Assembly: GCA_003024785.1 (NCBI GenBank)
Contig: PUQB01000505.1
Span: 62,501-126,500 of the forward strand
Direction: 5' to 3'
From: Selaginella tamariscina
Taxonomy: Eukaryota; Streptophyta; Lycopodiopsida; Selaginellales; Selaginellaceae
DNA: 64,000 bases
Shown here piece after piece: positions 47,397-58,774 of this stretch (positions are counted from its first letter, which is position 1; the number at the start of each line of letters is the position of its first letter). The notes below the pieces were generated by a model that made no database searches, was not told the DNA's origin, and saw nothing but the letters and a program-made list of their open reading frames with translations. Made by a program: the position numbers and the translations under genes.

Positions 47397-48716
47397 CTGC
47401 CACAAGAAAATTTTGACCATCACCTTGGTAGCCCTTGGCATGCATCTAGTGGACTAATCTTTTACTTGTGTTTATATGTCTCTATTTTACTTTATTATTC
47501 CCTTTTATTGTCTTTTCTTGCATGGTCAAATTATGAACATATTATTTGCTAATGCATATAGTTAGTACTTGCTTTAACTAAGCATCTCTTTTTGTCTTCT
47601 TCTATACACCTTTCTTATAACCTTCCCAAGTCAAAGTCAAGTCCACCTTTTTTCATAACCCACACCATTCATGGGTTAAGTCAAGAGTCAAGTCCACCTT
47701 TTTTCATAACCCACACCATTCATGGGTTAAGTCAAGAGTCAAGTCCACCTTTTTTCATAACCCATGGGTTAAGTCAAGAGTCAAGTCCACCTTTTTTCAT
47801 AACCCATGGGTTAAGTCAAGAGTCAAGTCCACCTTTTTTCATAACCCACACCATTCATGGGTTAAGTCAAGAGTCAAGTCTACCTTTTTTCATAACCCAC
47901 ACCATTCATGGGTTAAGTCAAGAGTCAAGTCACCTTTTTTCATAACCCACACCATTCATGGGTTAAGTCAAGAGTCAAGTCCACCTTTTTCATAACCCAC
48001 ACCATTCATGGGTTAAGTCAAGAGTCAAGTCCACCTTTTTTCATAACCCATGGGTTAAGTCAAGAGTCAAGTCCACCTTTTTTCATAACCCATGGGTTAA
48101 GTCAAGAGTCAAGTCCACCTTTTTTCATAACCCATGGGTTAAGTCAAGAGTCAAGTCCACCTTTTTCATAACCCACACCATTCATGGGTTAAGTCAAGAG
48201 TCAAGTCTACCTTTTTTCATAACCCACACCATTCATGGGTTAAGTCAAGAGTCAAGTCCACCTTTTTTCATAACCAGCACCTTCATGGGTTAAGTCAAGA
48301 GTCAAGTCAGTCTTCTTTCATAACCCCCACCATTTATGAGTCAAACCCATCTTCTTCCATAACCTCCTACTATTATTCCTATATAATCCCCATCTTGCAC
48401 CCTCTCTTACACCACTACCCTACCCTTTAAGGAACCAAGGCCCAAGGTTTTAAAAATATAAATAAATAGTCTCAAGTTTCTTTTTTTCTTTTCTTTCTTT
48501 ATAAATAAATGTGATGAGATTATATTGTTTTATGTACTTTTATAATGAAATATAAAATTAGTTAGTGAAAAGATCTTTTGTGTCATGAGTTTTTTCATGT
48601 TTTTTGTTTTTTTCTTTTTTTCTTCATATGTGTCATAATTAGAAAGGACTACTACAATGCACTATCACCAAAGCCATCAAGTCTCAAATACAAGTCACCA
48701 AATGATTTTTCTTCAA
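47397..48716 (+). repeat. 5' LTR of the outer Gypsy element
   Basis: Matches 60290-61043 at the start (AAAATTT ... ACCATCACCTTGGTAGCC), before the minisatellite (CCTTCCCAAGTCAAA), and at the end (AAGGACTACTAC, then GCCATCAAGTC). It is longer than the 3' LTR because of the minisatellite at 47625-48330. The right boundary is approximate. Confidence 0.7.
47625..48330. repeat. LTR-internal minisatellite, about 14 units of 51 or 41 bp
   Basis: The unit core GGGTTAAGTCAAGAGTCAAGT is followed by CCACCTTTTTTCATAACCCA, with or without CACCATTC before the next GGGTT. Long and short units alternate in blocks. The 3' LTR has only about three degenerate units (60530-60650). A plus frame (47592-47945) of SSPPFFITHTIHGLSQE repeats is a by-product. 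Confidence 0.95.
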
Positions 48717-49139
48717 TATGTTTTTAATGTGGTGAGCATGAAATGCTAATGTGTGTTTTTATGAATTTTTATGAACTTGAGCATTCTTTCTAAAAAAGAT
48801 TTTTTTCAACTTTCAAGGTTTCTTCAAAATCAAATATTAAAGTGTTGTTTTAAACATTTTGCTTTAAATAACAAGTTGGATTTTAAAGAATTCAAGTTTA
48901 AAATATAATTTGCAATTGCGAATGTGCTTTGGAGAAAGATTTGGCACCCATGCGATAGTGGTGATATTGATGAGACACATCATTTGTGTATCTATCTTTC
49001 ATATATCGATCCTCACATTGCAATCATAATAATATCTCATTGGATTCATCCAAGTCTTTAGGAGTCTTGTGGAGTATAAAGTTTGGTGAAGCAAAAGTAT
49101 TGTGTGTGTTGTGAGAGATTCGGTTGTGCTTGTTAATGT

Positions 49140-49510
49140 GGCAAGTCAACTTTGATGGAGTCTACAAGCTAAAGAAGCAAGTTGTGAGTGTAGGGGTCAT
49201 GTTAACTAATTCAATATGTAAGCAAATTAAAATTTTTGAGCTAATTTCTAGTGCTAATTCTTGTAATCAATCAGAGTATTCTGCATTAATTTGAGGATTG
49301 AAGAAGGCAAGAAAACAAGGAGTAAAGAATATGGTTACAATTGGTGACTCTAAGTTGGTGGTAAACCAAGTGCAAAGTCAATGGAAGTTTGAAAGCTTAA
49401 GTTGTTGGTGCTTTTTTAGTATGTTTAAGATCTCAAAAGGGGTTCAACACTTTTGAGATAAAGCATGTTCCCCGAAGAGAGAATCTAGAGGCTAACAAGC
49501 AGTGACATCT
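49140..49510 (+). pseudogene. Plant/archaeal-type RNase H placed between 5' LTR and gag
   Basis: The frame gives WQVNFDGVYKL (first catalytic Asp in NFDG), then VGVMLTN, NQSEYSALI (catalytic Glu), GLKKARKQGVKNM, and GDSKLVVNQVQSQW (third Asp). This is the signature of the type I RNase H found in plant proteins and as a second RNase H in some Tat-lineage Gypsy elements. At least one stop (after SEYSALI) breaks it. The usual RNase H of the element is separate, at 58775. In described dual-RNase H elements the extra domain sits within pol, so its place before gag is unusual. Confidence 0.65.
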
Positions 49511-49689
49511 CTTTGTCTACTTATAATCAGGTGAAACCCTTACCATTTTTACACATTTAAAAATAGTGTCTATTTTAATATATCATGGTTTGTAAAATGA
49601 GGATGCAGATCGGTATTTACATTCATTTAAACAAGCATGCATTTCGAATGAAAATAGAAGTTCTACCTTGGGAATTTCTACCATCCTTT

Positions 49690-50350
49690 TTTTGAGAGTG
49701 GAGCATTGAAGTGGTTTGAGCGTCAGATGAATGATGTTAAGGCTAGTTGGGATAAGTTGAGTGAGGCTTTTCTAACAAAGTATGGGAAGTTAGAGACATT
49801 AGATGAGGTCATGAAACAATTGGATCAATTGAAGCAAAACGAAAAAGAGAGTGTGAAGGCATTTCATGAGTGTGTGTTTGAAGCTCCAATGTAAGCTACT
49901 AAGCAATGGGGGCTCTGAAGGATAAGTCCAACTTGGCTATCATGATAGATGCATTGGTGTTTAACAAGTTTTTTTATTGGATTAAAGTTAATATTATGCT
50001 AAAAGGTAATTAACAAAGAGCCTAATAACTTGCAAGAAAATATGAGGATTGCTATGAAGAAGAAGGCACTTCTCATGGAGCTTAATGAAGCCTCAATCTC
50101 AACAATAGCACCATAACCAAGGTTGGTACCAATTCTACAAACACCTTAATTGTGATTCTTACAATCATTCTAATTAAATCATTTGAGTTGGTATTGGCAA
50201 ATGACCTTGAATCTAAATGAGCTCAAGGTGCATTTGCTTCAAGCAAAGCCAATGGGACCAAAACCTTCAAAGCCGCAAAAGGATCGAACTAATGTCACTT
50301 GTTATATTTGCAACAACAGGGTCATTATGCCACTTAATGTCAACAACCAC
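49690..50350 (+). pseudogene. Gag of the outer Gypsy element, cut at the zinc knuckle
   Basis: WFERQMNDVKASWDKLSEAF and then LDQLKQNEKESVKAFHECVF match the retrotransposon gag domain. Near 50290 a CCHC knuckle reads C-Y-I-C, then G-H-Y-A-T in the next frame, a stop in place of one codon, and C-Q-Q-P. The chromovirus LTR starts directly after, at 50351. Confidence 0.7.
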
Positions 50351-50730
50351 TGTCACGACCTGATACAAGATACAGGATACAGGATACGGATACAAGATAT
50401 GCCTACAGGATATGCCTACAAGATATACCTACAGGATATACCTATAGAATATACCTATAGGATATACCTACAGGATATGGGACATTATTTTTAGCTCATG
50501 ACTAGATTAGCCCTTGGAGTATATTTTTAGCTGATGCCTAGATTAGCTCTTGGAGTTGTGAGCATAAAAGCTCCAATCTAATTGTTGTACAATCAGTTAC
50601 TATCAACACTAGTCATTCTACGATCATTCTTGTCTTGTTCTTATCTTACTTCTTGCCTCATATTCTCATCTTGTTCATGCTCTTGAGTTAAGCCTCCTTG
50701 CTCTTAGATCATGGCTTGACAGTTTGATAA
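50351..50730 (+). repeat. 5' LTR of the chromovirus
   Basis: Homologous to 56500-56729 through GTGAGCATAAAAGCTCCAA, which includes a TATA-like GCATAAAAG. It probably ends at GGCTTGACA near 50721-50729. Short tandem units (GATATACCTACAG and variants) fill 50365-50475. Confidence 0.65.
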
Positions 50731-50821
50731 TAACTGCTTTTATAACTCCCCAATTTCTAGTTACCTTTTTTTTATCCTTAGCTTTTCCCCCTTGTTTTCC
50801 TCCTTCTTTCTTTCACGGATC

Positions 50822-51330
50822 ATGGCATATTTTGAAGAATTTCAACGCGAGCACCAAATCTTGCTTCATGAGCTGGCCACTTTGCGCCAAGTGGTCATAG
50901 ATCTACAAGGTTCCACCAACACGGCGCATGTAGCTACTGATACATCTTCCAAGGCTGTTACGCATGCTCTCTCTCAAGCATCTGTGGTTTCCTCTCCATC
51001 GAACTCTTCTTTAGAGCTAAAGATCAACATGCCATAGAAGTTCAGTGGTAATTGCACCGATTTCTAAGGTTTCCTAAATTAGGTCAGGCTTTTGATCCGC
51101 ATGCAACCACACCGTTACTCGACTGATGCACAAAAGGTTGGCCTTTTGGCATCCTTACTAGTTGGATTTCCACAGGCTTGGGTTGCCCCTTTGCTGGAGC
51201 ATGACAACCCATTGATGGAAGACTTTGAAAGATTCGTGACTGCATTTGAAGCCTGCTTTAGAGATCCCGATAAGTACCGTTCCTCGACAGGATTCACCTC
51301 ATGTCAGTTCATCAACACATCCGCAGGCTC
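50822..51330 (+). pseudogene. Chromovirus gag
   Basis: The start MAYFEEFQREHQILLHELAT gives a predicted coiled coil. After one or two stops, FSGNCTDF at about 51040 and GLLASLLVGFPQAWVAPLLE, then NPLMEDFERFVTAFEACFRD at about 51210, match the Ty3-type gag core (a retrovirus-like capsid domain). No zinc knuckle was seen in 51330-51780. Confidence 0.7.
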
Positions 51331-51784
51331 TTCTCCACTCCTATAAATTCACAGATTCCTGTACAGGGTTCTTCCAATCCTATATCAATGTTGAAGGTCC
51401 TCTTCAACAGGATCCACCTCCTGCTAGTTCGTTAGCACATTCGCAGGCTCTCCTCACTCCTGTGCATTCATAAACTTCTATACAAGATTCTTCTAATTTT
51501 GTACACTCATCAACATCCACACAGGTTTCCCAATCTTGCTTCTTTTCATTACTCTGTTTTTATTTCATCCTCCAAAATCCTTCATCTTTTTCATTTACAG
51601 CTCCCTCCTTCTCCTCTCGAGTTCTTACCACTACTATGCATGAACTTGCCACTAATCCTGTTCCTTTTCATCTTTTTTGCTTTTTAAGTAACTCCTAAGT
51701 CCTCTTCTATCTTTCCTGTATCTAATTCTCCTGTTTTTTAAACCCCTTCTCCTTATTCTACTTTTTCTTATCACTCCTTCCAGG

Positions 51785-52600
51785 ACGTTTTTGATGAGCA
51801 CAAGGCTGCAGTTCTTCCTATTCACATGTCCTACGACTGTCCTATCAATCTTGCAAAAAAGAAGACTCCACCGTTCGGACCGATTTATGCACTATCACTT
51901 ACAGAATTAGAGGTTCTTCGCCAGTACATCGAGGACAACTTGGCATCTGGCTTCATTCGTCATTCAAAGTCCCCTGCAGGAGCACCTATCTTTTTTTCAA
52001 GAAGAAAGATGGGAGTTTGCGTTTGGTTATGGACTACAGGGGTTTGAATCAAGTCACCATCTGGAACTGGTACCCATTGTCATTGATCCCAGAACTTCTC
52101 GATCGGCTACAAGGAACAAAGGTGTTCACGAAGATCGACTTATGAGGGGCCTACAATCTTGTACGGATTCATCCAGGCGATGAGTGGAAGACTGCCTTTT
52201 GTACATGGTATAGACATTTTGAGTACACAGTGATGCCTTTCGGACTTACAAATGCCCCAGCCGTGTTCCAACACATAGTGAACGACATCTTTCATGACTT
52301 CTTGGACCAGTTTGTGGTGATCTACCTCAATGATATTTTGATTTTCTTTAAGGACTAGGTGGCACATGATAAGCATGTACGACTAGTTCTACAGAAGCTT
52401 TGCAATCATAGCCTGTATGCGAAGTTGGAAAAGTGTTTTCTCGATAGGGATACTGTGGAGTTCTTGGGCTACATCATCTCTCATGTTGGAGTTTTCATGG
52501 GACATGCACAAGGTGAAGACTATCGTGGAGTGGAAGAGACCCAAGTCTGTATGAGATGTACAATGTTTCCTTGGCTTTGTAAACTTCTATAAGCGATTCA
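51785..52600 (+). pseudogene. Chromovirus reverse transcriptase
   Basis: [19 protein letters not shown] and [20 protein letters not shown] (51826 on) pass by a one-base shift to [24 protein letters not shown] and [18 protein letters not shown] follow, then [10 protein letters not shown], and YLNDILIF in place of the Y-x-D-D catalytic box, whose first Asp is changed to Asn. TAG and TGA stops occur at 52142 and 52357. Confidence 0.8.
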
Positions 52601-52699
52601 TACAAGACTTCTCCAAGCGTGTACTTCCACTCACGAAACTCACCAAGTGCACAGGGGATTTCTCTTGGTTCAATAAGGTGGAACATGCATTCATAGCAC

Positions 52700-53433
52700 T
52701 CAAGGACATCTTCACGACAACTCCAATTTAGCACATCCTGATCCTTTTCGTCCCTTCTTCATTGAAGTAAATGCTTTGGACTTTGTAGTAGGTTCTATCC
52801 TATCACAAGTTGGAAAAGACAAGTTACTCCATCTTGTAGCCTTTCACTCTTGTAAATTCCTTTCGACGAAGATTAATTACGAGATTCATGACAAGGAACT
52901 CAACCATTGTGAATTCGTTTGAGGAGTGGCGACACTTATTGAAAGGTGTTGCGCATCTTGTACAAGCTCTTATGAATCACAAGAACCTGGAGTTTCTTTA
53001 AACGACTCGAGTTCTCAGTTGGCGGCAGGCTAGGTGGGCGGAATTCCTATCACATTTTGATTTTGTCATTGTCTACATGCTTGGTTTTTGGAATGGCAAA
53101 GCGGATGCATTATCTAGGCGCTCTTACCTTGCACCGACCTTGGGCAATCCTGCATATGACTGTCAAACGCAAGTGTTGTTGGGTCTTGATCAATTCAGCT
53201 TGCGGCACTACAAGTTCATCAGGCTCCAGCAAATTCAACACTTTTATAGGACATCTATTTGCAATTGGCTACAAATGACTTGGTAAAGAATGTGTTCTCA
53301 CACATTAGTCTTGACATCGCAAACTCCTCTTCCTTCAGTTCCCGTATAGACTACAAGTTGTTCGCTATACAGGACGGACTCCTGTACCGGGAAGGTTCAT
53401 GTACATTCCTATTGGTGTTTACAGGACTCGTGT
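52700..53433 (+). pseudogene. Chromovirus RNase H and start of integrase
   Basis: FFIEVNALDFVVGSILSQ at about 52750 and KINYEIHDKEL at about 52870 are RNase H motifs, and FWNGKADALSRRSY at about 53090 is its conserved tail. GLLYREG at about 53380 opens the integrase. The solo LTR at 53434 then interrupts the gene. Confidence 0.75.
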
Positions 53434-55195
53434 TGTCAGAGTTTTAACCAAAGGGCCAACACGTGGCAACACATGGCTGCCAGGTGGCCATTCGGCGTTA
53501 TCACCCTATGAGCAACGCTAAGTTTCCCAGAACAAACCCCAACGACCCCTAGGGTTAGACTCTAATGCCCAAGTGGACAGGAGACTTAGGGTTTAGCCTA
53601 AGTCTCCCTAGAATGTCTACCCCAAACCCTTGAGGGATAACCCTAGTTGACTTAGGGTTTAGCCTAAGTCTCCCTAGAGTGTCTGCCCCCAAAACCCTTG
53701 AGGATAACCCTAGTTGACTTAGGGTCTTGCCCTAGAAGACCTAGACAGGCTCATGCCCTAACCCCCATCAAGGAGACGTGTTTCCACACATACCCCTGAC
53801 AGAGCTAAGGCATCGTCACTTACCCCTTGAGGAATCACCCTCATCCGGGAGTACAACCCCTTTAGGGACAAGGGGTACCCTGAACCACGACTAACCCCTA
53901 AGGGTTTGAGTGGCCAAGTTATACCCTAGACCTAGGGCTAGTACTTAGTGAGGACACGAGTGTGCGCCGTAGGCGGACACGAGTGTTCTGCTAAGCAAAC
54001 TCCCTAAGGCTAGGTTTGGGATAACCCTAAGCACATGACCTTGCGAGTGCCTCACGAAAGGGCTCCTGCTAACATGTTAGGTTGTTCAACCCTTGAATTC
54101 CAAGGAGAACACTCCCCTAGCCAAGTGTGCCAAAGCACACCTAGTTATGAGACCTAACCTCCCTTGAGCGGATGCCCAAGGCTTAGCACCCTAGTGCAAG
54201 CACAAGCATGTCTGTTTGCTAAAGTATCCAACCCCTTGGCGACAAGCCCATGACATAACCCCAAAGGGCGTGCCTCAGGCGTTGTACCATGTGACGTTTA
54301 GCCCAGTGTCACATCTCCATGTGACACTGCCTTCCCCTGGGCTATCATGCCATAGCCCTTAGATTCAAGAGTTGCACCAAGTGCCACAAACGTGGCTCCT
54401 AAATGCCGACTCTAGAACCCCTCAATGAACCCTCAGGAACCAAGTAACATGAACCTGTCAAACAAGATCCCACGCACAGTTGGACAAGGACACGGATGTG
54501 CCTTGCTTGGCCGTGAGTGCTACACCTAGCTTGACGTGGAGGAGGAGGCTGGAGACAAGCCTCAACCTCTGCCTCTTGGAACGTGCATTCCGACAAGACC
54601 TCCCAGGCATGGATTCGCCAACGTTAAGGGTAAGCTACCCCGAAGGTGGGACGTACCCCTGGCATCTGGAAGTTAGGGCGGCACAACAGAGGGTTGTGCC
54701 TTGACGACACAAGCTAGAGCTTGCACCGGGAGAAGAGTAACGAGCTCAGTCATGAACCCAGGAACCCTCACTCCTATATACTACCTTATTTATGTGACAG
54801 AGGCCCCCCCCCCTGTTTTCCTGTTTACATAAGTGGGCTAGCACTGAAATCTCATTCCCAAGGGAACATACTTGGTGAGTTATCCATCGACCCCTAAACC
54901 CTAACCTGTCAAACCTGGGGTATTTCTAAGCATATCCGACATGCCAAACTCACCGGAACTAGCCATTAATCCAACCGGACACGAAAACCAAGGTAAGAGT
55001 TTTCTAGATGGAAGTGCTAGCTTCGCCCAGAGTTTCTTGCAAATACCTAATGACACCGGCCGGACCATCACTAGATATCCAAGTGCACTAAGCGGGCCTG
55101 TTTCTTCTACACCTAGGGCTTATCAACATAGTACAATAGGTAACAACAGTCAACGTCCAAAGAAAAAGGGTCGAGTCATAGTAAAAACTATGACA
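53434..55195. mobile_element. Solo LTR of the TGTCAGAG family inside the chromovirus integrase
   Basis: A 1,762-bp copy is flanked by the exact 5-bp duplication CGTGT (53429-53433 and 55196-55200). It is close to the LTRs of the 26446 element but carries the 68-bp tandem duplication at about 53583-53716. The integrase reading resumes directly after it. It is the innermost and youngest layer of the nest. Confidence 0.92.
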
Positions 55196-55200
55196 CGTGT

Positions 55201-56280
55201 GGTATAGGATTGTTATGATACCCCTGCTACAAGACATTTTGGTGTGGCCAAGACAGTTGAGTTGGTGACTCACAACTATTGGTGGCCTAGGTTGCGAGGT
55301 TTTGTGGAAAAGTTTATACAGAGTTGTGACACCTGCAACAGGTCAAAGATGCCTCATCACGCACCCTTTGGTCTTCTTCGTCTTTTTCATGTTCCCTCTA
55401 CTCCTGGAGATCCATTTATATGGATTTCCTCATAGATCTTCCTCCTTTCATGGATTTGATGCAATTCTTGTGGTGGATGACCATTTTACCAAACATGCTT
55501 ATTTCCTACCATGTAACAAGACGGCTACAGGCCAGACAACTGCTGAGTTGGTGATTTGTGAAGTGTTCCAACATCATGGTCTTCCTGAAAGCATTGTTTC
55601 TGATCAAGGCTTACAATTCATGTCCAGATTTTGGTGAGGCTTCTCCAAAGTTTACAAGTTAAAGCAGATTTTCTTTAGGATATCATCCACAAACTCATGG
55701 GCAATCAGAACGCACAATTCAGACCTTGGAGCAGTATTTTGCTGCTTCATCAGTTATCAATAGGACAACTGGTTGGACCTTCTTCCTATGGTGGAGTTTG
55801 CTTACAACAACTCCGTTCACACATTTACATGCCAGACACCTTTCTTCGCTCTTACAGGCTACATCCACATTTTGACTTTACTCATTATGCTTCTCCTTCT
55901 TCCGCTCCTGCAGTACAGGATCGTCTCTAGCATCTTCGTCAGGTACATGATGATCTTTGAGTTCATCTTTAGCAAGCACAGGATTGGTACAAGCATCATG
56001 CTAATGCTCATCGTCAGTCGGCACCTGCATACAAGATTGGTGATCTCATGTGGCTTTTTTTGTCGGCATATTCGCACCAACAAGCCTTCTTCTAAGTTGA
56101 TTTTCAACGATTGAGCCCTTACAAGATTGCGACTGAGGTCAATCTTGTAGCTTTTCGACTAGAGCTACCATCTATTATGAAAACTTCATCATGTGTTTTA
56201 CACCTCTTTGTTGGAACCGTATCATCCTTCTTCTCTTCCTGGTCGTGCTTCTTTCCTCCCCTCCTGTGTTTATTGATGAT
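55201..56280 (+). pseudogene. Chromovirus integrase, main part
   Basis: DTPATRHFGVAKTVELV and NYWWPRLRGFVEKFIQSC, then DTCNRSK, form the HHCC zinc-binding end. VVDDHFTKHAYFLPC carries a core Asp region and ESIVSDQGLQFMSRFW the next; GLPE precedes it. Several one-base shifts follow, up to the chromodomain. Confidence 0.78.
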
Positions 56281-56486
56281 GAACCTGAGTACGAAGTTGC
56301 AGCCATCCTTGATTCTCATCTTCATCACCGCCAACTTTAATACTTGGTGGATTGGAAATGTTATTTGCTTACCGATTGCACTTGGGAATCTGCATTTAAT
56401 TTACTCCATGCTTCTTTTAAGGTTGTTGCCTTCCATCAGCATTATCCTACTAAACTAGATCCCAAGACTCGTGGAACTCGTCCTTA
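56281..56486 (+). pseudogene. Chromodomain at the integrase C-terminus
   Basis: EPEYEVAAILDSHLHHRQL, one stop, then YLVDWKCYLLTDCTWESAFN and FHQHYPTKLDPKTRGTRP. The pattern Y-L-V-x-W-K-x-Y-x-x-x-x-x-T-W-E is that of retrotransposon chromodomains, which bind modified histone tails and steer insertion. Two aromatic cage positions (Y and W) are visible. It ends at TAG 56484-56486, 14 bases before the 3' LTR. Confidence 0.82.
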
Positions 56487-56499
56487 GGAAGGAGGTGCT

Positions 56500-56729
56500 G
56501 TCATGACCCGATACAGGATACATGATACATAATACGGGATACAAAATATGTCTATAGATATGCCTACAGGATATACTTACAAGATATGCCTATAGAATAT
56601 GCCTATAGGATATACCTACAGGATATGGGAACATTATTTTTGGCTCGTGACTAGATTAGCCCTTGGAGTATATTTTTAACTGATGCCTAAATTAGCTGTG
56701 AGCATAAAAGCTCCAACTTAATTGTTGTA
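56500..56729 (+). repeat. Truncated 3' LTR of the chromovirus
   Basis: Matches the first 230 or so bases of the 5' LTR (TGTCATGACCCGATACA ... GCATAAAAGCTCCAA ... TTGTACAATTAAG), then switches to the outer element's sequence. The right part of the LTR and its target-site duplication are missing. Confidence 0.75.
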
Positions 56730-57025
56730 CAATTAAGTCTTAATAGAGCTAGAGGGAGCAATAAGTTGAGGCAAACTTGAGCTAGTGGAGACACATGTGA
56801 GTAAGAAGAAAATGAAGACTCCTTTTTCCCTTTGCCAATCCTTATATCCTGTATTACCAACCTTATGTCATGGCTTGGTGCCCTCATTCAATTGTCAAGG
56901 ATTTACGAAATGCTCATGCCAACATTATAGATGCATAATTATTGGCGACATATCCAAGCTTGAGGAAGCTTTGACAAGGGATTAGTAGTCATACAAAGAA
57001 GGTACGTTCTAGTGGTGAGAATGAG

Positions 57026-57325
57026 GTGATGCAAAATGTACATATGATAATAAGAAAATCTGATACGAATGTTGTGGCACCAATTGTGGATGTGGTAGTA
57101 GATGAAATACGTGTTCAACATGTTTTAGTAGATGGTGGTGCAAATATTAATGCCATGAGTAATTGTTTGATGAAGAAACTTGGTCTTAAGTGCAACCAAC
57201 CATTGAATTGGAGGATTCAAGTGGTAAATGATCAACATGTCAAATCAGTTGGAATGATCTTTGACTTGACAATCACAGTGCATGAGATAACTACCTCTAT
57301 AGATGCGTATGCCATGCAACTATGA
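57026..57325 (+). pseudogene. Aspartyl protease of the outer Gypsy element
   Basis: The frame holds VQHVLVDGGANINAMSNCLM, a retropepsin active site with D-G-G-A in place of D-S-G-A, then KKLGLK and MIFDLTITVHEI. D-G-G-A is common in some plant Gypsy lineages. The frame has no ATG of its own and would be part of a gag-pol polyprotein. Confidence 0.7.
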
Positions 57326-57979
57326 TGGGATGCATATAGTTATTCTATGATCTTTGATCTGTAAGGTTGATGCTAAGAATTATTAGATGATTATTGGTCA
57401 TAAGTCACGATAATGATAATAACTATCAAGGAGAATATAATGAAGGTTGTAAATGAGGAGTCATCTTCTAGTGAGGAATATGACTCTAAGAATAATAGCT
57501 AAGTGACAACCTTAGATTCCGAGAGTGAGCAAGAGGAGGAGTTGTATGCCCTCAAGGCAATTTTTAAGGTTGCTACACATGTGGAGCCTCATGATAAACA
57601 TGAGGTCTATGATCAACAACTCACCTAGAAGCATGAGGCTTAAGGAGGGTAGTAAGGCTTGTTAAAAAGGGGCAAGAAGCAAGTAGTGGCAATAAGTTTA
57701 AGGCAAAGGAATTGGAGAATCAGGCTCTTCTGAAGAGGATGGTTAGTCCAAGTTTGATTCTTGAGGAGAAGGACCAATATATTGCTAAGTTATTTACAAC
57801 ATCATATAAGGAGATTCATTAAGTAAATATTGTGCAACATGAGATCTCACTTAAACCAAGTACAAGGGGAGTTGGACAAAAGGCTTATAAGATGGGTCCT
57901 TTAAAACAAAACATAATTTATGAGGAGCTTATAAAACTGCAATGTTCAAATTATATTTTAAGCTGGAGACATCAAATTG

Positions 57980-58560
57980 GGTTTCTTTTGTGGTGGTAGC
58001 CCCAAAGAAAAATAGTAAATGGCGAGTTTATGTCAATTTCAAACGATTAAATGATGGCACACATCAAGATCATCACCCATTCCTTTCATGAATGAAATAT
58101 TGGATGAGGTGACAAAGCATAAGATGTACACATTTGTGGTTATTTCCAAGTCAAAATTCAAAAAGAGGACCAGTTAAAGACCACCTTTACCACACCATGG
58201 GGAACTTTTGCTTATAGGGTGATGCTGTTCAGACTCACAAATGCTCCAACAACATTTCAAGAATTGATGAAAAAGGTGTTTGAACCATATTTTAATTCAT
58301 TTATTAGGGTTTATCTTGACAACTTTTGCATCTATAACAACAAGATAAGCCACTTGGAGAAGGTACGATTAGCATTCTAGAGGATGAATGATGCTTAAAT
58401 CTAGAAAAGTGTCAAAAGTAGGGCACCTTAATGGGATATGTGATCTCAAATGATGGCATAAGCCAAGTTAAGACAAAATGGATAAGTTACTCGTGTTGCC
58501 AACTCCAACTCGTTGTAGGTTTGGTTGGATACTACTACAAATTTGTGGAGGGATTTGTGA
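57980..58560 (+). pseudogene. Reverse transcriptase of the outer Gypsy element
   Basis: KNSKWRVYVNFKRLNDGT at about 58010 and, in shifting frames, TPWGTFAYRVMLFRLTNAPT and FIRVYLDNFCIYN (Y-x-D-D box reduced to Y-L-D-N) occur in order. It is heavily broken. Confidence 0.7.
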
Positions 58561-58774
58561 AGATGGCATATTCATTGACCTAGCTACTTTGTAAGGGACT
58601 AAGTTCACATTCGATTTTGGTGGCACTTAAATGGGAGGAGTTGTTTTATGTCAATTTTAGTATTGGAGAAGTTTTGATTATTGTGATCCTACAAGTGGAT
58701 ATTTGTTTTTTGTTTATTATGTAGAAAGATAATTACAAGAGCTAGAGTTCAATTACCCATTGTTGGAGAAGTAA

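Larger units (their letters stand above)
50351..56729 (+). mobile_element. Chromovirus (Ty3/Gypsy with chromodomain), fungal/early-plant type, nested
   Basis: A 5' LTR begins TGTCACGACCTGATACA at 50351 and a truncated 3' LTR begins TGTCATGACCCGATACA at 56500; both carry GATAC/GATATRCCTA tandem repeats. Between them lie gag (from ATG 50822), reverse transcriptase, RNase H, integrase (split by a solo LTR at 53434-55195) and a chromodomain at the C-terminus. The reverse transcriptase wording ([15 protein letters not shown], then [18 protein letters not shown]) resembles fungal and Tcn1-type chromoviruses more than the common angiosperm lineages. Many stops make it inactive. The 3' LTR match ends at about 56729. 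Confidence 0.78.

Noticed and set aside
47592..47945. Plus frame of SSPPFFITHTIHGLSQE repeats
   Set aside because: It follows an LTR minisatellite, and units of 51 and 41 bases do not keep a common frame. Not a protein gene.
47625..48330. CRISPR-like array
   Set aside because: Spacers are not unique, units are simple tandem repeats, and the sequence is eukaryotic. The same applies to 8549-8765.
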